This document shows, in pieces, positions 37,702 to 46,842 of a stretch of DNA of 64,000 nucleotides; position 1 is the first letter of the stretch, and every line of letters begins with the position of its first letter. The DNA comes from a bacterium. Lineage in GTDB: Bacteria > Electryoneota > Electryoneia > Electryoneales > Electryoneaceae. A program made the position numbers and the translations under genes. The notes beneath the pieces were generated by a model that did no database searches, was not told where the DNA came from, and worked only from the letters and a program-made list of their open reading frames with translations. The stretch covers positions 1 to 64,000 of the forward strand of contig JANQEY010000094.1 in assembly GCA_028278125.1 (NCBI GenBank), read 5' to 3'.

Positions 37702-38349
37702 TCATTCATCAGCCAGTTTATCAGCTTGTTCACGCAACTGTTTCATAATCTTTTCCAGCTCAAGCCTGCAATTTTCCAGTTCCTCACCCTTGGCCTCACT
37801 CGGGACAACAAAAGGCTCACCATATACCACAACAGCCCTGCTGAATGGGAGGGGTAACTGGAAACGATCCCATGAGTTAAAAGTTTTACTGGTACTACAT
37901 GATCCGGCTAACGGCAGGATAGGTACATTCGCAAGTTTGGCGGTAACAATTGTTCCTATTTTCGGAACTTCATTCGGTCCCTTAGGACCATCAACCAGGT
38001 GGGCAACTACACCGCCGGAATTCAGCAGGGCGATCATCTCACGTAACGCTTTCCTACCCCCACGTGTGCTGCTGCCACGGATTGAATTGTATCCGAGACC
38101 TTTTACTAGTCTTGTTACCAGTTCCCCATCACGACTCTGGGATATCAAGGCTGTGATGCCTGTTTTCCTGTGAAGCCAGACGGGCACAAACATCCTGCCG
38201 TGAAATGTAGTAAACAGGAACGATCCCCTCTGCTCCATCTCTTTGAAATTTTCAAACCCGATTCTTTTAACACGGAGGGTAAGTCCTATCAGGGAAACAA
38301 TAAAATGACCTATATGTTCCACCAGCGAAAATAGAAACCGGTCATTCAT
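37702..38349 (-). CDS. DUF374 lysophospholipid acyltransferase-family protein
   Basis: 215 aa. The family is related to lipid A and phospholipid acyltransferases. Landmarks: LFTTFHGRMFVPVW with the catalytic-site His, ALISQSRDGELVTRLVKGLG, RGSSTRGGRKALREM and LVDGPKGPNEVPKIG. An N-terminal hydrophobic segment (FIVSLIGLTLRVK) suggests membrane association. The gene overlaps lpxB by 8 bp and lies 16 bp before lpxK, so a late lipid A acylation role is likely; the donor and position are unknown. Confidence 0.92.
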   Translation of the reverse strand: MNDRFLFSLVEHIGHFIVSLIGLTLRVKRIGFENFKEMEQRGSFLFTTFHGRMFVPVWLHRKTGITALISQSRDGELVTRLVKGLGYNSIRGSSTRGGRKALREMIALLNSGGVVAHLVDGPKGPNEVPKIGTIVTAKLANVPILPLAGSCSTSKTFNSWDRFQLPLPFSRAVVVYGEPFVVPSEAKGEELENCRLELEKIMKQLREQADKLADE

Positions 38350-39514
38350 CGTTCACTCCGAAACGTTCCAGTATCCATTCCGCCAACCGATCGGAACTTC
38401 CTTTTGTACCCAGGGATTTCGATACCTCTGAAAGATCATTTTGTATTCTATCCCGTTCTTCTCCCTCCCACATGTTTTCCAGGTCTTGTTTCAACCGGTT
38501 CGGTACAGCCTGATCCTGGATTCTTTCAGGTACTATTTCTTTCCCGGCAAGGATATTTACCATCGCAATCTTATTGACACCACGCACCAGCATTCTCGCC
38601 AGGGAATAACTTAAAGGTGAGACCTTATACATAACTGTAAAAGGTGTGGGTTTTGAGTTCACATCATCGGAACCCACCAATGCCGCTTCAACAGTAGAAG
38701 TACCGGACTTAATAATTGCCGCCCTGCTGACAGAAAGTGAATCAACCGCTGTGCGTTCAACTATATTTACCCAGGTTCTTGATGCAACAATCTGCTTGAT
38801 TAATTTCATTTTGACCGTATTGGCTTTTACAACCTGGGCAATAACTCCCGGATTTTGCATCTGGAATAATTCAACAGCCTCCAGCATCACCGGTAAATGC
38901 CTTTCAACCTCGTGATCACGTGAACCCGGCATCAAGGTTATTACATCACTGGCCTCATCCAGGTTAAAACTTTTAAGCAGATTTTCCTTCGTATCTGACG
39001 GTTTTATTTCCCCGGCCATGGGGTGTCCGAAAAAGACCGCTTCCAATCCGTACCTGCTGTAAAAGTCAACTTCAAAGGGAAATATAACTGCGATGACATC
39101 AAGGAGATTGGCCATCATCTTGGCACGCCCCCGGCGCCAAGCCCAGATCTGGGGACTGATATAATAGAGAACCGGAACCTCTCGTCCCAGCCGTTTTCTA
39201 AGTGTTTTCAAAAGCGAAAGATTAAAATCAGGGAAGTCCAGCAATACCACCAGGTCTGGTTTTTTCTCTTCTATTTCCGATACCAGCCTGTCACGTAGCT
39301 TTATCATCCTGGGAAGGTGACGAATTACCTCGGTAAGCCCCATCAATGACGCCTCGGAAATGTCTGCTACCATCTCACAGCCCGACTTACGCATCTCTTC
39401 TCCACACATACCGTAATGTGTATGCATGGAATCCGATGCTTTATCGAGGGCGGTGATCAACCTGGAAGCATGACGATCACCGGAGCTTTCACCCACTACC
39501 CAGAAAAATTTCAT
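38342..39514 (-). CDS. lpxB: Lipid-A-disaccharide synthase
   Basis: 390 aa GT19 glycosyltransferase that joins UDP-diacylglucosamine and lipid X. Seen: N-terminal FFWVVGESSGDRHASRLI, GLTEVIRHLPRMIKLRD, LLDFPDFNLSLLK, YYISPQIWAWRRGR, FPFEVDFYSRYGLEAVFFGHP, LMPGSRDHEVERHLPVML and KSGTSTVEAAL, all typical. ATG 39514. It follows rnhC by 14 bp on the same strand and overlaps the next acyltransferase gene, so the three lipid A genes form one unit. The lpxA/D-fabZ genes are not in the window. Confidence 0.97.
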   Translation of the reverse strand: MKFFWVVGESSGDRHASRLITALDKASDSMHTHYGMCGEEMRKSGCEMVADISEASLMGLTEVIRHLPRMIKLRDRLVSEIEEKKPDLVVLLDFPDFNLSLLKTLRKRLGREVPVLYYISPQIWAWRRGRAKMMANLLDVIAVIFPFEVDFYSRYGLEAVFFGHPMAGEIKPSDTKENLLKSFNLDEASDVITLMPGSRDHEVERHLPVMLEAVELFQMQNPGVIAQVVKANTVKMKLIKQIVASRTWVNIVERTAVDSLSVSRAAIIKSGTSTVEAALVGSDDVNSKPTPFTVMYKVSPLSYSLARMLVRGVNKIAMVNILAGKEIVPERIQDQAVPNRLKQDLENMWEGEERDRIQNDLSEVSKSLGTKGSSDRLAEWILERFGVNDE

Positions 39515-39528
39515 CTACCAACTAATCC

Positions 39529-40500
39529 TTAAAAAAGACGGTTCAAATTCTTTACCGGGGTAAAATGCATCTTGACAAATTCATCAAGTTGAAATTTGTC
39601 GTTCTTACTCAACTTTTTAAGATCATCCTGTGCCGGTTTTCCACCTCCTGCATGAGGTGTAAAGCCTATCTTTTTACCGATTCTTTCCAGCGCCTTGTTA
39701 AACCTGTCCCTTGCTAAAATCGCCGCCGCCGCCACCGCAGGATTCGATTCACCCTTTGAACGCATAATCAACTTCAGAGACTTTGCTTCAGACAGGTGAA
39801 TATTGATCCTGTTTTCACCCGCAAATTTATCTATCACAGCAGCATCAACATTAAAAGATCCATCATAAAGATTCCGAATAATCCTTGCGTGCCCCCAACC
39901 CAGGATTCCGTTAATTCCACCCTTTCGTGCAAAGTCGGGATACATCTCGTTATAACGTTTGGGACCTATTTCAACGACTGAACATCGCTCTGGATATTTC
40001 TTCAATAATTGGCTTGAAATATTACTGATTGCTGATGGTGATAATTCCTTCGAATCCCTGACCCCCATTTTGGCAAGTGTTGGAATTAATTCTTTATCTG
40101 CAACAAAACCGGCTATTACCAGTGGCCCGAAAATATCACCTTTCCCAGCTTCATCGGTTCCGATCCAGCAGTTCAGGTTTTTCTCTGCGGTGGAAATTTG
40201 CGGCTCATTCACGGTTTTATCCGATGATCCATTTATATTCGGATTACCAGTCACCTCTGTGATTGCATCAGCAAGTTGCTCTGACAGTTTTTTATCGCCA
40301 TTGGGAATGGGAACAAAGGAAAACCGTTTTTTCTTTGCTGAATAATAAAGAGTGCCCTCTGCTTTTAAACCTGTTCCTGTTATCTTGAGCCGGAGGCCAT
40401 GTTGAACAGGATCAGAGATTAAGGTTAATCCATCGTCACTGAGTCGTGCGGATAATCTTTCCAGCACATATGTAAGTATTTGTTCATTTTTGTCCATCAT
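39529..40500 (-). CDS. rnhC: Ribonuclease HIII
   Basis: 323 aa. RNase HIII removes RNA from RNA-DNA hybrids. The C-terminal RNase H fold begins at WIGTDEAGKGDIFGPLVIAG, whose D-E-x-G-K-G signature carries the first acidic residues. Later pieces are RDSKELSPSAI, DKFAGE and AAILARDRF. The N-terminal 90 residues correspond to the TBP-like substrate-binding domain that separates HIII from HII. Start at ATG 40500 or 40497. It heads the minus-strand transcript leading into lpxB. Confidence 0.95.
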   Translation of the reverse strand: MMDKNEQILTYVLERLSARLSDDGLTLISDPVQHGLRLKITGTGLKAEGTLYYSAKKKRFSFVPIPNGDKKLSEQLADAITEVTGNPNINGSSDKTVNEPQISTAEKNLNCWIGTDEAGKGDIFGPLVIAGFVADKELIPTLAKMGVRDSKELSPSAISNISSQLLKKYPERCSVVEIGPKRYNEMYPDFARKGGINGILGWGHARIIRNLYDGSFNVDAAVIDKFAGENRINIHLSEAKSLKLIMRSKGESNPAVAAAAILARDRFNKALERIGKKIGFTPHAGGGKPAQDDLKKLSKNDKFQLDEFVKMHFTPVKNLNRLF

Positions 40501-40922
40501 TGAAGATGGTTAAATCAATCGTTAAAAGGCAAGCATTGAAATACGATACGGTTTAAATCATGAACTGCAGAAGAAATCTAGGTTTCCTGTTTCATCATGA
40601 GCAATATCAACATGAAAGACTTGATCCTGTAGAAGGATATTTTTATCTTCACGCCACTTCTGCACTTAATGATGTGCAGTTGTTATTTTTTGTGAACGTT
40701 TGAAGATACTTTTCAGGTCTCTTTCTGACTCCAGAGACTTTGGAACTCATTATCTTCTAAGTTGGTAGAAATTGAAAAGAAAAATAAATAGAGGTGCCCG
40801 GTAAAGTTATTGTGATGTTTTTTTTGGATTCGCATCACTTCTTCCATCCTGCCAAATTTTTCACGGTGTGGTATTAACAAGAACGGCATGCCGGGCAGTA
40901 GTCTATTGCACGGGAACATATC
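40501..40922. other. Divergent promoter region between rnhC and the ABC operon
   Basis: This 422-bp gap contains no convincing gene. A small hairpin, CTGCAC (40660-40665) with GTGCAG (40674-40679), is followed by a T-rich stretch on the plus strand. A widely spaced inverted pair, TGCCCGG near 40796 and CCGGGCA near 40892, lies closer to the ABC operon. Both sets of promoters must lie here, but I could not place -35/-10 boxes with confidence. Confidence 0.5.
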
Positions 40923-41906
40923 ATGATTCAAATCAAAAACCTGAGAAAAAACTACGGGAAATTTCCGGCCGTAGACGACATCTCCTTCGATGTCGCGGAC
41001 GGTGAAATCCTCGGTTTCCTCGGGCCAAACGGTGCTGGTAAAACCACCACGATGAAGGTTATTACCGGCTTCTATCCTCCTACGGATGGATCTGTTACTG
41101 TTGAAGGGCTTGATGTCAGCGAGGACAGCCTGGCGTCAAGACAACTCATCGGTTACCTGCCGGAATCAAATCCGCTTTACCCGGATTTGACCGTCTACGA
41201 GTACCTCGATCTGATCGCCGAGTTGCGCCAGATTCCAAAGGATTCTCGTAGAGGCAGAATTAAAAAAATGAGCGAAATGACCGGTATTACCGACCGTCTT
41301 GGACAGGTCATCGGTCAGTTATCCAAGGGATACAAACAGCGTGTAGGCCTTGCACAGGCGATGCTGCATGATCCTAAAATTCTCATCCTCGATGAACCGA
41401 CCATCGGCCTCGATCCTAACCAGATCGTGGAAATCCGTTCATTGATCAAGAACCTCGGTGAACAGAAAACGGTTATTCTTTCGACACACATTCTTCCTGA
41501 AGTCCAGGCGACATGCGACCGTGTGGTTGTAATCCACAAGGGTAAACTGGTTGCTGACGGAACAATGGACGAACTGCAACACCGTTTCGAAGGTCAGCCG
41601 ATCATTCACCTCGAATTACACGGCGAAGGCGCGGAAGATCCCGAACCACTCAGCAAGGTTCACGGTATTGAAGAAGTTGAACGGGTCGCTGATCCTGAAC
41701 CGAACGTTGTCCAATACCGCCTGATAGTTACCTCCGGAACTGATCCAAGGGCTGAATTATACAAGCTCGCGGTACAACGTAACATTACCCTGCTGGGAAT
41801 GTCACGAGAGATCAGGAGTCTCGAGAATATCTTCCATCAACTTACAAGAACCGACGCGGCAGAAGCTGAACCTCAGCCGGCACAGGTTGAGGAGGCCGAA
41901 GCATGA
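40923..41906 (+). CDS. ABC transporter ATP-binding protein, GldA/NosF-like
   Basis: 327 aa. Walker A GPNGAGKTTT, the ABC signature LSKGYKQRVGLAQAM, Walker B ILILDEPTIGLDP and the H-loop STHILPEVQ are all intact. After residue 220 comes a C-terminal extension with a second alpha/beta domain and an acidic, Pro-rich tail (EAEPQPAQVEEAEA). It drives the two membrane proteins encoded just downstream (4-bp overlap with the permease). The combination with an ABC-2 permease, a GldG-type protein and a DUF4340 protein matches the gliding-motility-type (GldAFG) export system, but such operons also occur in non-gliding bacteria. Confidence 0.94.
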   Translation: MIQIKNLRKNYGKFPAVDDISFDVADGEILGFLGPNGAGKTTTMKVITGFYPPTDGSVTVEGLDVSEDSLASRQLIGYLPESNPLYPDLTVYEYLDLIAELRQIPKDSRRGRIKKMSEMTGITDRLGQVIGQLSKGYKQRVGLAQAMLHDPKILILDEPTIGLDPNQIVEIRSLIKNLGEQKTVILSTHILPEVQATCDRVVVIHKGKLVADGTMDELQHRFEGQPIIHLELHGEGAEDPEPLSKVHGIEEVERVADPEPNVVQYRLIVTSGTDPRAELYKLAVQRNITLLGMSREIRSLENIFHQLTRTDAAEAEPQPAQVEEAEA

Positions 41907-42619
41907 ACTGGTCAGTAGTTTCAGCCATGTTTAAAAAGGAGATGAAAAGTTACTTTGGCAGCCCGATGGCTTATATCGTTCTGTCGGTGTTCCTTATCAT
42001 CACGGGTTGGTTTTTTACACTCAACCTTTTTAAGGAAAACCTGGCGCATATGCGCAGTGTTTTTGATATCCTGCCATTCCTCCTGGTTATTTACGCACCA
42101 GCAATCAGCATGCGGTTAGTGGCAGAGGAACGTAAATCCGGCACCATGGAGCTGCTGGTAACCATGCCTGTCAGGGATTTTGACCTTGTCTTTGGAAAAT
42201 TCCTTGCGGCATTTACGCTTTACGCGGTCGGACTGGCATTTACATTACTCTACGTAATTACAATTCTTGTGCTCGGTAACGCTGAAATCGGCCCGGTTGT
42301 GGCCGGTTATGTCGGATTGCTTCTCTGTGGAGGAGCCTACCTGGCGTTTGGTGTACTGGGAAGTGCTGTCACGGAAAACCAGATCGTGGCTTTTATCCTG
42401 AGTTTCCTTATCAGTGGAATCTTCGCGATCTTCATTTTCGTCGGTAATCTTACTCCCCCACCATTCGCGGACATCATCCAGTACCTGAGTACAACTTATC
42501 ATTTCCAGAACATCGCACGTGGTGTGATCGACAGCAGGGATGTTATCTACTTCCTGAGTATGATATTCTTCGCACTGCTTCTTTCATCACGCGCCATCGC
42601 ACAGCGTAAGTTCTTGTGA
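41903..42619 (+). CDS. ABC-2 type permease, GldF-like
   Basis: 238 aa with six predicted membrane segments. Landmarks are KKEMKSYFGSPMAYIVLSVF at the start, AEERKSGTMELLVTMPV after the second segment and LSTTYHFQNIARGVID before the last. This N-terminal arrangement is typical of GldF and NosY-like permeases. ATG 41903 overlaps the ATPase stop codon (ATGA). Forms the transmembrane pore with the ATPase; cargo unknown. Confidence 0.92.
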   Translation: MNWSVVSAMFKKEMKSYFGSPMAYIVLSVFLIITGWFFTLNLFKENLAHMRSVFDILPFLLVIYAPAISMRLVAEERKSGTMELLVTMPVRDFDLVFGKFLAAFTLYAVGLAFTLLYVITILVLGNAEIGPVVAGYVGLLLCGGAYLAFGVLGSAVTENQIVAFILSFLISGIFAIFIFVGNLTPPPFADIIQYLSTTYHFQNIARGVIDSRDVIYFLSMIFFALLLSSRAIAQRKFL

Positions 42620-42630
42620 GGATTAAAGGC

Positions 42631-44208
42631 ATGAAAAAAACAAGCGCATATTCTACAATAGGCATACTGCTGATTGCCTTCATCCTGGTTGTTGTTAACA
42701 TGATTGCCAACACGCAATTTGTCCGTGTTGACATGACAGAAAGCAAAATGTTCACCCTGTCCAAGGCTTCCAAGTCTGTTGTTGCAGGCCTTGATGACCA
42801 GGTGACGGTGAAGGTGTTTGCCAGTGGTAATCTGCCACCACAGTTAAATGATATAAAAAGATTTTTAAACGATCTCCTGTCGGGTTATAAAGCTTACGGC
42901 AAGGGGAATTTTCACTACGAGTTCGTTGATCCCGGTAACGATGAAGACCTGGAGAAGGAAGCCCAGAATTACCGGATTCCACCGTTCCAGGTTGATGTCT
43001 GGAGCAAGGATCAACGTGAACAGAAGAAGGTATACCTCGGTGCAGTATTCCTGTTTGGTGACAAGCAGGAACCGTTACAGGTTATCCAGAGTACAGCCGG
43101 GCTCGAGTATAACATTACCTCGATCATCAAACGCCTGACCCAGCAGCAATCATATAAGATCGGATTCCTGACAGGCCACGGTGAACCTTCACCGTTCGAA
43201 CAGATGGCTAACGCCAATACGATACTCGAATCTAATTACCAGGTTACGACTGTTGACCTGACGGCCGAGGATTCGGTTCCTGATGATGTAGACGCACTGT
43301 TGATTATCTCCCCGCAGTCGGAAATTCCCGACGCGGAGAAACTGAAGATCGACCAGTTCATCATGAAGGGTGGACCGGTTGGCTGGTTCTACAATAAAGT
43401 TACTGCCGACCTGCAGCAAGCACAGGCAAGGGTTCTTCCCCTGAAGATTGACGCCTGGACAGAAAATTATGGCTTCCGTGTTAACGATGATGTTGTCGCG
43501 GACCTAAAAAGTGGAATGATCAGTGTTCAGCAGCGAGTCGGTTTTTTCACTATGCAGAACCAGATCAATTACCCCTTCTTCCCGATCATCCAGAACTTCA
43601 ATAAAAATCACGTGGTCAGCGGGAATATCGAAGTATTGACCACCTTCTTCCCCTCATCTATTGACACATCAAATCCCGGTGTTGGTGTAGAAATAACACC
43701 ACTGCTCTTCTCCAGTGACAAGTCACTGGTAGAGGCTGGTCGGTTTAACATCAACGCCATGCGGAAGTTTGCTGAGAACGAATTCGACCGGTCATTCGTA
43801 CCGGTAGCGGCGGCAATCGAAGGACGGCATTTTAGTTACTTCGCCAGCCATGATATCCCCCTGGATGATGAGGGTAATCCTCTCATCTCCGAAGAAAACC
43901 TGATCAAGGAATCACCGGATTCCACCAGGATGCTTGTAGTCGGTGACGGCAGCTTTATCCAGGATTCATACCTGACGAGTATGGCAAATGTATTTATGCT
44001 GCTCAACGCTGTTGACTGGTTGGTGGATGATACCGAACTGATCGGGCTGCGTACCCGTGAAGTGATCATGCGTCCCCTTAAGGACATCTCCGAAGGCCAG
44101 AAGGAAATCTGGAAATACTTTAACTGGTTCCTGCCACCGATACTCGTTGTTGTACTCGGATTGATTTACTGGCAGGTACGTCGCAACAGCCGCAAGCAGG
44201 AGATCTGA
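42631..44208 (+). CDS. GldG-like ABC transporter auxiliary protein
   Basis: 525 aa from ATG 42631, preceded by GAGGATTAAAGG. An in-frame GTG at 42616 overlapping the permease stop is an alternative. A membrane helix at about 8-30 is followed by a large periplasmic part (VDMTESKMFTLSKASKSVV, the usual opening) containing the IFT52/ThuA-like fold and NITSIIKRLTQ, GFLTGHGE and GWFYNKVT. A second membrane helix ends the protein (PPILVVVLGLIYW). Partner of the two preceding gene products; in gliding Bacteroidota GldG is needed for motility, elsewhere its role is unclear. Confidence 0.9.
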   Translation: MKKTSAYSTIGILLIAFILVVVNMIANTQFVRVDMTESKMFTLSKASKSVVAGLDDQVTVKVFASGNLPPQLNDIKRFLNDLLSGYKAYGKGNFHYEFVDPGNDEDLEKEAQNYRIPPFQVDVWSKDQREQKKVYLGAVFLFGDKQEPLQVIQSTAGLEYNITSIIKRLTQQQSYKIGFLTGHGEPSPFEQMANANTILESNYQVTTVDLTAEDSVPDDVDALLIISPQSEIPDAEKLKIDQFIMKGGPVGWFYNKVTADLQQAQARVLPLKIDAWTENYGFRVNDDVVADLKSGMISVQQRVGFFTMQNQINYPFFPIIQNFNKNHVVSGNIEVLTTFFPSSIDTSNPGVGVEITPLLFSSDKSLVEAGRFNINAMRKFAENEFDRSFVPVAAAIEGRHFSYFASHDIPLDDEGNPLISEENLIKESPDSTRMLVVGDGSFIQDSYLTSMANVFMLLNAVDWLVDDTELIGLRTREVIMRPLKDISEGQKEIWKYFNWFLPPILVVVLGLIYWQVRRNSRKQEI

Positions 44209-44210
44209 TC

Positions 44211-45134
44211 ATGAAAAGCAAACAGATTTTATACCTTGCTCTCGCAGCAGTTGTGCTGCTTGTTATCTACGTCTTCACCCAGTCCAGGAGTATTCCCAAG
44301 GCTGAAATGAAGATGTTTGTGGCGGTCGATACTGCTAAGGTTGAGGAAGTTGTCATATACCATGACGGCACAACAACAAACCTCAACCGTACAGATAAAG
44401 GCTGGGAAATAACCAACCCGTTCGAATACAAAGCGAATAAGAGCTTCATCAACACGATGCTTAAAAAATTCATGGATATGCGTATTGAATCACGGATTAC
44501 CGACAAAAAAGCACGCTGGCCTGAATTCGAAGTCCATGATGAACTTGCTACAAAAGTAACACTGGTCCAGGACGGAAACAGGAGTGATTTTTATATCGGC
44601 AAGGCTTCGTCCGGTTACCAGCAGACCTATGCCCGGCTTGAGGGTGAAGATACCGTTTACCTGATCAAGGGAACTTTCGGTGTTGCGATAAACCGTCAAC
44701 CCGAAGCCTGGCGTGAGAAAAAAGTCTCCGACATGGAAGTTGACCAGATGCTGAAGATCACCACCGACAACCTGGCCTTGGAAAAGGAGGGTATGGACTG
44801 GCGTGTGACTACAAAAGACGGTGAGTCTTTTGTCGCGGACCAGACGAAGGCTGATCGGATGGCCAAAAGCCTGCAGAACCTGCGGACTTCCGACTTCCCG
44901 GAACAGAAAGACTTTGAAATGATCGACTGGGATAAACCGTCAAACGAAGCGTTGGTGGAACTGACCACCGGCGATTCAAGGCGCATTCGTCTCTATCCCG
45001 ACCCGAATGATGATAACCGTTATTTTATGCGGTATCACGATCATGAAACCGTCTTCCGTGTTTATAAAGGAATGGTCGGCCAGATGTTCAAGGAAAAAGA
45101 CGACCTCAAACCGAAAGAAGCTGAAGAGGAATAA
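44211..45134 (+). CDS. DUF4340 domain-containing membrane-anchored protein
   Basis: 307 aa. One N-terminal membrane helix (residues 6-22, YLALAAVVLLVIYVF) and a periplasmic beta-rich domain with the DUF4340 pattern: VEEVVIYHDGTTTNLNRTDKGWEITNPF, FYIGKASSGYQQTYARL, DTVYLIKG, REKKVSDME. The tail is charged (KEKDDLKPKEAEEE). It begins 2 bp after the GldG-like gene, the fixed partner of this family in many genomes. Biochemical role unknown. Followed by a family C repeat and a terminator. Confidence 0.9.
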   Translation: MKSKQILYLALAAVVLLVIYVFTQSRSIPKAEMKMFVAVDTAKVEEVVIYHDGTTTNLNRTDKGWEITNPFEYKANKSFINTMLKKFMDMRIESRITDKKARWPEFEVHDELATKVTLVQDGNRSDFYIGKASSGYQQTYARLEGEDTVYLIKGTFGVAINRQPEAWREKKVSDMEVDQMLKITTDNLALEKEGMDWRVTTKDGESFVADQTKADRMAKSLQNLRTSDFPEQKDFEMIDWDKPSNEALVELTTGDSRRIRLYPDPNDDNRYFMRYHDHETVFRVYKGMVGQMFKEKDDLKPKEAEEE

Positions 45135-45140
45135 ATAGCA

Positions 45141-45178
45141 GTGTCGTTGCGAGGAAGCGTAGCGACGAAGCAATCTCA
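45141..45178. repeat. Family C intergenic repeat
   Basis: GTGTCGTTGCGAGGAAGCG followed by TAGCGACGAAGCAATCTCA. Versions in the reverse orientation occur at about 48411-48447, 48901-48941 and 49040-49078. Similar CGTTGCGAGG...GCAATCT elements are known as common intergenic repeats in several bacterial groups. Confidence 0.75.
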
Positions 45179-45199
45179 TCTTTATATAATGTTAATCTT

Positions 45200-45228
45200 A
45201 ATCCCGGTAGAAATGCCGGGATTTTTTT
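45200..45228 (+). terminator. Terminator of the Gld-type operon
   Basis: AATCCCGG (45200-45207) pairs with CCGGGATT (45215-45222) and is followed by a run of T. It lies 66 bp beyond the DUF4340 stop codon. Confidence 0.9.
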
Positions 45229-45339
45229 ATGTAATCAACTTTAATACCTTGACATACCCTGTTGCTACTTATATTTTATAACCACGCACCGTCATTTACG
45301 TTTCCATGTACGGATATCACTCAACAATGGGCGGGCGAC

Positions 45340-46122
45340 ATGCGCAACAAAAAACATAGATATTCCATTCCGATTACCAAAATCGGGATGGTTTTTTTGT
45401 TCTTAGTCATATCATCACTAATGATCGGATGCGAATTTGGATCTGAGAATCATATCCAGGAAGATGATATCTGGGATCGGTATCGAGCTGAAGTAGTAGT
45501 TATTCAAAGGTCAGGTAATGTTAATTATTCTGATTCTACAGTCGTAGCCATTTCAATTTATGATTACCCTGATTATAAACCAGGTGAGGATCAAAATATG
45601 ATACTTCATCCTGTTCGAAATGCGATAGTTCTTTTTGATACTGCTCTAATTAACTTACAGGAAGACGATTTATATTTAGCATTATTAGGTGATTACTCAA
45701 AACTGATATTTCCACAATTAACCGGTGGCAGTGAACATTTAATAACCATTACAATCAATGAATGGGGAACGATTTCCAGAACCATTGAAATACCTGAATT
45801 TATTGATCTCTATGGTTTGCCGGAAGACTCCATAATTGAAACCGGGGATACTTTGTTTCTTTCAATTGGTGAACACCCTCATGATGAATCTGTCTTCCTT
45901 AGAAGCAATTATGATTTCTTTTCCTTTTTTCAATTTGAAAACGATTCACTGTCTTGGATAATTCCCAGTGATATCCCGGACACATTAAGACTTGATCTGT
46001 TTTCTGGAATCGAAGAACCATCTGAAGTGATAGAAATATTTAATGATCAATCCATGGAATATTCATATTACGGACGTTCTGAACAACGATTCGAACTTTA
46101 TTTGAATAAAGAAACCGAGTAG
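45340..46122 (+). CDS. Putative lipoprotein, unknown function
   Basis: 260 aa from ATG 45340; an in-frame upstream start at 45262 would add 26 residues that spoil the signal peptide. A basic N-region, a hydrophobic stretch and the lipobox LMIG-C (C31) predict a lipid-anchored periplasmic or outer-membrane protein. The mature part is Asp/Glu/Tyr rich with beta-strand character (DSTVVAISIYDYPDYKPG, HLITITINEWGTISRTIEI), suggesting Ig-like or carboxypeptidase-regulatory-like folds. No family recognised. AT-rich compared with the operon to its left and followed by palindromic repeats, so it may be recently acquired. Confidence 0.7.
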   Translation: MRNKKHRYSIPITKIGMVFLFLVISSLMIGCEFGSENHIQEDDIWDRYRAEVVVIQRSGNVNYSDSTVVAISIYDYPDYKPGEDQNMILHPVRNAIVLFDTALINLQEDDLYLALLGDYSKLIFPQLTGGSEHLITITINEWGTISRTIEIPEFIDLYGLPEDSIIETGDTLFLSIGEHPHDESVFLRSNYDFFSFFQFENDSLSWIIPSDIPDTLRLDLFSGIEEPSEVIEIFNDQSMEYSYYGRSEQRFELYLNKETE

Positions 46123-46182
46123 GCCGGTTTCCCCTGAATCCGGCAAATAGGTATCACGAATTGTCAGCCATATAATTATCTT

Positions 46183-46208
46183 CCCGGATCGAGGGCGGTC
46201 CGGGCTAC
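46183..46208. repeat. Family A palindromic repeat
   Basis: CCCGGATCGAGGGCGGTCCGGG followed by CTAC, between the lipoprotein and the small membrane protein genes. Same form as copies at 32799 and 59498. Confidence 0.8.
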
Positions 46209-46300
46209 GTTTTTGGTTGACCGGATTTTTATTTAAAACTTCACTTGGATTGCAGTAAACCCTGGCGACACCTCTACTTCCAAGCGCAAAAGGAATAAAT

Positions 46301-46705
46301 ATGATTTTCGGCATAACTGAAGGTATGTGGGATATAATGCGATGGATTTATATAATAAACAGCAGTATAATAATAGTTTTCGTGGCACAAAAAATACAAA
46401 TAAATAATAAAATTACAGAACAGATTGGTAGCAAGAACAAATTACTTTTTTTACAGGCAGCAGTTATCTGCGTAATAATGTATGGAATTGTAGATTTAGT
46501 CAGACCAGGAATTATAGGATGGGTTGCTTCAGTAATTCTGGCTGGTTTTGGACTGATAATATGCACTATATATTTCTATAAGAGAAAAACTGATAGAATC
46601 GATGGATCTTCTGATAGATATGTAGTAGTTATGTTGATTGCATCTCTAATTCAATTGGGATACTCTTACTATGTACTTTATGTCTTAAAAACTTATACGA
46701 TATAG
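46301..46705 (+). CDS. Small integral membrane protein, unknown
   Basis: 134 aa with four predicted membrane helices (about 13-30, 48-66, 70-90 and 106-128) separated by short charged loops. AAGGAAT precedes ATG 46301 at correct spacing, and codon positions look coding despite low G+C. No family recognised. It stands alone between palindromic repeats, without an obvious partner. Confidence 0.6.
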   Translation: MIFGITEGMWDIMRWIYIINSSIIIVFVAQKIQINNKITEQIGSKNKLLFLQAAVICVIMYGIVDLVRPGIIGWVASVILAGFGLIICTIYFYKRKTDRIDGSSDRYVVVMLIASLIQLGYSYYVLYVLKTYTI

Positions 46706-46713
46706 CGGCGGGA

Positions 46714-46811
46714 CCCGATTTGGCTCGCAAATCGGGTTTCTTAACACAAGAGATATGTCATACTATAAAAATTCCCCGGGTATTCGCTGTAAACCGAAAT
46801 ACCCGGTCTAC
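46714..46811. repeat. Palindrome island 2 (families B and A)
   Basis: CCCGATTTG and CAAATCGGG (46714-46736) form a hairpin with TTTCTT after it (family B; nearly identical to 48458-48480). Then CCCGGGTATTCGCTG paired with AATACCCGG and ending in TCTAC (46775-46811, diverged family A). The B element could also terminate the upstream gene. Confidence 0.75.
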
Positions 46812-46842
46812 GTAAAAAGCATTCATAATCAGGGGAATATTG

